Shown here piece after piece: positions 59,252 to 64,000 of a stretch of DNA of 64,000 bases (position 1 is the first letter of the stretch; each line of letters begins with the position of its first letter). Under the pieces are notes generated by a model, which saw only the letters and a program-made list of their open reading frames with translations, searched no databases and had not been told where the DNA came from. Origin of the DNA: Isoetes taiwanensis (Eukaryota > Streptophyta > Lycopodiopsida > Isoetales > Isoetaceae); contig JAJEKV010000036.1 of NCBI GenBank assembly GCA_021234155.1, forward strand, positions 1,060,777-1,124,776, written 5' to 3'. A program made the position numbers and the translations under genes.

Positions 59252-59520
59252 GTTGGTTTCAAGTGATATTGGTTGTTGTCAGTAGTAAATACAGAATGGC
59301 CATCTCTATGAGTGTATTTGAGTAGGTCCATTTTTGTGTATATTTAACCAGCAGATCTATATGACTTGCTATGTAGTCTTGAATGCCTTCTAAAAACTAT
59401 GGGCTTTTTAGCACTTGATCTTTGGTAGGAGACCCAATTTCAGAGATCACCATTCGAAGGTTGGATGTCTCAATGGTGAGGTGGGGGCCATTGCATCCAT
59501 GATTGGGCTGCTAACTTATT
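59252..59520. other. Short non-coding gap
   Basis: No coding continuation of the aspartokinase exon is present before the target-site duplication at 59521. Confidence 0.5.
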
Positions 59521-59536
59521 GAGTAGGGAGAATTTT

Positions 59537-60928
59537 TTTTTTTTTTTTCGAGGGCAAGATATTTAGATTTTATTAATAAAAAAACCAGTACAAGACCTTG
59601 TGACCTTATTTCAGGCTCCACAATAGGCCAGATAGGAAGAATTCATATGCCCATGGTCGCCAGATGGGAAGTATTTACAAAGAAAACCCATAACAACTAT
59701 GATGATATTGGTTAGGATACAAAGAGATCCATTACTCCGTTGGAAGCCCTGCTCAACTTCTTCCCTCCAAGAGAAGTACTACAGGGACCTCTAACAAATT
59801 CCTGTGGAGTACTAGAGAAAGTGGTCGCCCTCTTCCCGCTCTAGGGTCATGCTCTACAGAGCAAGATTCCTCGGTTTCTGAACCTTTCGTGATCTGCTCC
59901 AATACCATATAGTTGTTGTCGCCCTTAAGACCAGATCAAGATTTAAAGCCCATAGCTCAAGATTAGCGCCAAATCTGATAAACCCTATTCCATTGGCATC
60001 AAGAGCGGACTCCTGCTAATTCTCAAACAAGAATCACCTATGCCCCAGCCAAAAGATGCAAGCGTGAGGGGCAGACGGCATGCTTCATCCCTCGCCAAGC
60101 GTTAACTTGGCCGAGATCCAACCAGATTTAAGGTACTATAAGGAGTTCATGCCTCCATTTCTTCCCCCCGAAAATGGTGAAGGTCGCCTCCCCAAAGGGT
60201 GGTCTACCCGCTCAATCACACCGCTTCTACCCTTACATGGGTTCTTGAATCACTAGAGCTCTACACAATGAGACACCCGTGTCTCCCGCCTCAAAATGCC
60301 TCGCTAGAAGTCTTGAATCAATGACAAAAGAATAGGCCTGTCCACGCTTTGGACACCAAGCTTCCCCAGCCAGGAAGGGGGGAGCAAAAAGCACAATGAG
60401 TAAACAACATCACACTAACCAGGAAAGCACTACTGCCCTTTAGAAAGTATATTTGTTTACAATCCTAGTGGAAAATGGATGAGGCAAGGCAAGCAACACA
60501 GAAGCCAGTGAAAAGATGCAGACCAAGATCCTTTAACGAAAACTCGGGCTGGGCCCAACCTACAGTGAGTGCAGGTCTTGAGAACCGCAGTGAGTGCGGC
60601 AGCATTCCGTTACTGATTCCCTCTGCTATTCCAATAGCTGAAATACATGCCAAGAAACCTCATCTAACTTACCAGTAGAACCTCCGGACAAAATCACGAA
60701 GCATTTGTGCTCTGCCATTCTCCAAACGAAACAGGAACTCCGATGCCCAGCTGCAATACCAAGAACCGGTGACCCCAGCCGCTTCTGCTTTGGGAATGGC
60801 AGTGGTGCAGAGCCCTGCACCCTTCTGGCGTCCACCCTTTGCCTGAGCCTGCAAGAAACGGGCGCGGCCTAAGCCGCCGCCCTAGCCGCCATCGCCATCG
60901 CCATAAACCCTCAGGCCAAGAATCTCCC
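59537..60928 (-). mobile_element. Poly(A)-tailed retro-insertion (~1.39 kb)
   Basis: A 16-bp direct repeat GAGTAGGGAGAATTTT flanks it (59521-59536 and 60929-60944). The plus-strand poly(T) at 59537-59549 is the tail. Just inside, on the minus strand, are AATAAAATC and TCTTGCCCTCG. The 5' end (60928 downward) carries TTCTTGGCCTGAGG and a (ATGGCG)n / GGCTAGGGCGGCGG block like that of the 54.3-55.4 kb insertion. An exon-like frame at about 60852-60668 (-) with acceptor TTGCAG and donor GTAAGT (protein RAQMLRDFVRRF) is unassigned. No LINE enzyme is encoded. Confidence 0.85.
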
Positions 60929-60944
60929 GAGTAGGGAGAATTTT

Positions 60945-62383
60945 ATGAGCAAGAAGGTTGCAGTAAAGGTAACCATTTATTTGTACAATCAATATGGTAT
61001 TCACAATATTGAGTCTGTTGCGCAGCACGAGTTGAAGATAGATGTAAAACTGTGGGGAACATGATTCTCCTCTCAAGATGTTATTAAAAGGCACTGGGTT
61101 CACATGCAACAAGGAATTGCGCTCTTTTGCTATAGGCATTTAGCAGTTTTAGTACTCATACCTTGTAGATATGAGAAGGAACTTGCAGATACAGCTTCAT
61201 AGCCATTGCTGGATGGTGATTGATGATGATGGATTTGATGGATAGAATGGATGTATAACTTGCAGATACAACTGCACAACCTTTACTAGATGATGGCAAC
61301 AATGCATTTGGTGGATAGAATGGATGTGTTACCACATATGACAAAGTGTAACTCCAAATAATATTTTGTTTGTGCATATTAAAAGTAATTTTAGATGTTC
61401 TTGCTTACTGTTCATATACTGAAAGCATTGTTTCAATCAATTTGGCTATACTTGGGAAGGCCATATACCACTAAACAGTCAAATTGGTCAAAACCTTGCA
61501 TTGCATACACATGCCACAAACATTCAGATGTTAAAAAATAAGTGCAAAAGGCTACTCTTCAGAATAATAATCTATATGATTATTGTTGTACATGCTGGTG
61601 GAAGAGAAGGGCAAAAATGTATTCCAGTCTACTGGAATCACAAAAAATCAACTCAACCAAATATTCAGACACTTGTACTACCTACCTTTGTTGTTCAATA
61701 ATGGCTAAAGTGTTGTAACTTTTTTTGGCCATTTTACCAACATCATTGCTACAATATATTTCACCACAATGTGTTTGGGAGTACCCATGCATCTTCAACA
61801 TTCCCTCCCCTCATTAAAATCATATGAAGATCAATATACTCTTTGCTCCATCCATTTCCATCATTCCCTCCCAACTTATAATAAACTAAAACTAGGACTA
61901 TTAACAAGGCTTGTCTTATGGGAGGGAGCCAAATCTTGATGGGTATAACTTTGGCCAATAGACCTTCAAAAATCATTCTTCAATGGTTAAAATTAGGAAC
62001 TTGAATAAAATTGCACCATGCTAAGAAATGAAAAAAAAAAGTCTTTGTTTGCTAGTTCTTTCTTCCTCTAATCTTTTATTTTTGTGCTTCTTCCAATCCA
62101 CTTCCTTTTGCCTCCACTATCCCACCTAATCCTTTCCCCTAAGCTTGCTCTATTGCTAGTTTCCATATGGTTTTGGTTTTCCCGCATATGATAGTTATGT
62201 TGCTTATGTTTGTTCTTGGTGGATCTTAAACTCTTTGGTACTTGATCAATTGAAAGCTTGGAGTAATTTGAGTATTCTTCTACAATGGAATAATAACACT
62301 ATATTGTCTCCATGTATTATTTATCATGTATTCTAATTTTGGCAATCGGCTTTAACTTAGTTTGAAGTATGATAAATAGGTAG
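60945..62383. other. Non-coding stretch
   Basis: AT-rich. ACTTGCAGATAC ... GATGGATAGAATGGATG is duplicated at about 61178-61256 and 61258-61326. No gene recognised. Confidence 0.5.
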
Positions 62384-62770
62384 ACCCACAGATCCTACGG
62401 CCCAGTCATCGGATCTGTCAATCCTACGGCCCAGACTATATATTGGAGCCTCTGGACATCTCTCGTTTCGCTTATGCTCATTTATGATTGGGGGCACCTA
62501 TGATTTTGAGATGTCAAATACGAGTTTGCCTAAGGTTTTGATGGTATATCAAGCCTCTATACGGCTTCGCCTAAGGTTTTAGAATATGAAATAGGGGTAA
62601 TAGGACTACTTTAACCAATCTAACCAGTGAGCTAATGTGACTATTCTTCATCTTAAATCTATATTTTATTTTTATAATAACCCATTAAATTGTTATAGGG
62701 ATATGGTCTATGGTTTTTGCAGGAATTATATCCATATCAAATCCCCCTGGATCCCCCTGTTATTTTGCTA
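62384..62770 (-). repeat. SINE-like repeat, minus-strand copy
   Basis: Reverse complement of the 11.8-12.5 kb repeat: it has the A-box-like TTAGCTCACTGG (62624-62635 on the minus strand), ACCTTAGGCGAA and CCCCCAATCATAAATGA segments, plus the leader with AACAGGGGGATCCAGGGGGA. The B-box region is replaced (CTATTACCCC), so this copy would not have an intact internal promoter. Confidence 0.6.
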
Positions 62771-62990
62771 CATATTGAAGCAAGAGACACAACAAGAAAA
62801 ACATTTCAAATGTGGGCAAGGTAGGCATTGCAAATCATAATATTTACTTATTGATTTATGGTAGATCAAAGAATATGTTTTTCTAATTCCTTGAGTTCCT
62901 TCTTCCTAAAAATGAAACTTCTATAGGAATAATGGAATGTTATAGTCTAAAACTATGAAATTGTACTTGAAAAGAATGGATGGACAATAA

Positions 62991-64000
62991 TTAGAATGGG
63001 GGTGTGGCGCATTCAGGCATAGGAACAGGATATTGCCACTTATCAAGGCAATAGTCGTAAATTCTATAACCTAGCTTTGAGGTATACTTGCTTTGATCAG
63101 AAGAGTCAAGCTGCTGCAAGGAAATAGCGGCTGAGAAGATGACGCAGTGCAAGTATCAATCCAAAATCCATTATATTTTGCTATAAATGGAGCAGCTGCC
63201 CAATTGATCTTCTCAAGTCCACCTCGAGTAGCCCAAGCATCACCATTCCATAAACTACAATGTATGCCCATCTTCTGAAGGTGGGGAAACGTGGCACTAG
63301 CTGGACCAATGTTGCGATACACGCGAAATGGGATGGAGTCAACAAACCATCTGCAATAAGTAAAAGAGAAAAGATGATCATATGGTGGAAAAAACAAAAT
63401 GAATCAGTATTGACCAAAACGAAAGTTGCAAATATAAGAAATAGAAGATGGTTCGAATTGAATTGACAAATAAAAATAGAAAGAAAGGGAGAAAGGCATA
63501 CACTATTTGGTAAGGATTCCATAAAAGCGAGTAAGTGTGGAAGTCTGCAGTGGGATCAAACCAAAAAAAATATTCTTTGTTCTCTTCCTTCCATCCCATT
63601 AGTGAAGATATTGGTATGAAGAACCCAAGGCTGACCAGATCTATTCCCTAAAAACTCAAAGTCGACCTCATCCCTATTTTTAGTCTCAGATGAGAGCTGC
63701 ATCAAAAACTAAATTCAGTACTTTATCACTTCCAACTATAAAAACTAGGATGGCTTACATAGAAAGTAGCGACAACACCACTAGACTCTCCAGGGACGAG
63801 CTTGATGTTCATACTGAAATATCCATGTATATATCCATTTAAGGATTGAAATGCAGATCCTAAGCAATGCAAAACATCAATCAATAACTAAATCAATGGA
63901 TAGAGATAAAGGCTGAAATGCAAACCTGAGGAATTATCTAGTTTGAGATTGATACTCTTGTTCTGTTAGAAACTTCAACATGATCATAGCTACCCCAGTT
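62991..64000 (-). pseudogene. Xyloglucan endotransglucosylase/hydrolase (XTH), frame-broken, 5' end off window
   Basis: Four exons with GT-AG introns are visible: 64000-63926 (NWGSYDHV ... NLKLDNSS), 63859-63759 (FQSLNGYIHGYF ... GVVATFY), 63696-63502 and 63350-62991. Exon 3 has the catalytic GH16 motif [10 protein letters not shown] followed by the NRS glycosylation site, then [12 protein letters not shown]. Exon 4 has FVDSIPFRVYRN and the XET_C end (LGYRIYDYC, MPECATP) with a stop at 62991. XTH enzymes cut and rejoin xyloglucan in the cell wall. Three frame breaks are needed to read it: in exon 1 near 63955, one extra base in a T8 run in exon 3 (63571-63578) and one near 63140 in exon 4. 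Nearby genes are frame-perfect, so this is likely a recent pseudogene, though assembly errors remain possible. Confidence 0.85.

Noticed and set aside
59069-59266. A complete aspartokinase or aspartokinase-homoserine dehydrogenase gene
   Set aside because: Only one exon is present. Neither the N-terminal ATP-binding motif nor downstream exons appear in the window.

Overview
This window looks like nuclear DNA of a land plant. It has intron-rich genes with GT-AG introns, a plastid-type DnaJ co-chaperone, a plant 2-oxoglutarate dioxygenase, a xyloglucan endotransglucosylase/hydrolase relic, and many plant-style transposon remains. Most of the sequence is non-coding or repeat-derived. Two things hint at a non-seed plant such as a fern or lycophyte, but only as inference: an L1 element whose ORF1 protein has an animal/algal-like coiled-coil layout, and LINE 3' ends that finish in microsatellites. 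No bacterial-style operons, CRISPR arrays or confident tRNA/rRNA genes were seen.

Layout. 1-3.3 kb: a decayed L1-type LINE on the minus strand (ORF1 protein, endonuclease, start of reverse transcriptase), running off the left edge. 5.5-7.2 kb (-): an intact four-exon 2OG-Fe(II) dioxygenase. 7.5-11.8 kb: a perfect-looking hairpin, a GC-rich tandem array and a Mutator-like transposase gene, perhaps one element. 11.8-13.2 kb: tandem SINE-like repeats and a LINE 3' end. 15-16.3 kb: a TIR transposon and a foldback fragment. 16.4-25.7 kb: a three-unit ~2 kb tandem array whose third unit was invaded by a foldback element and then partly duplicated again.

25.7-34.8 kb: mostly non-coding. It holds a histone H3-like pseudogene and a ~2.1 kb element with direct terminal repeats that encodes a coiled-coil, gag/ORF1-like protein. 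34.8-37.3 kb: an L1 LINE inserted into a coding exon of an unidentified gene, itself hit by a second retro-insertion. 37.9-38.2 kb: another microsatellite-tailed LINE 3' end. 38.3-42.7 kb (+): an intact 11-exon plastid DnaJ gene. 45.4-47.1 kb: a palindromic cluster of TRIM-like repeats carrying an initiator-tRNA primer-binding motif. 48.1-49.0 kb (+): an intact single-exon gene for a proline-directed-kinase-site-rich basic protein. 49.8-51.8 kb: a TIR transposon with a 7-bp target duplication and possibly captured coding sequence.

54-61 kb: two poly(A)-tailed retro-insertions with 14- and 16-bp target duplications and similar ends, a possible two-exon small gene (-), and an orphan aspartokinase exon. 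62.4-62.8 kb: a minus-strand copy of the SINE-like repeat. 63-64 kb (-): an XTH gene with intact splice sites and catalytic motif but three reading-frame breaks.

The genes do not form a pathway. Only three look intact and functional: the dioxygenase, the DnaJ protein and the Ser/Thr-Pro-rich protein. The main story is layered transposition: nested insertions, readable target-site duplications and tandem duplications whose order can be reconstructed.
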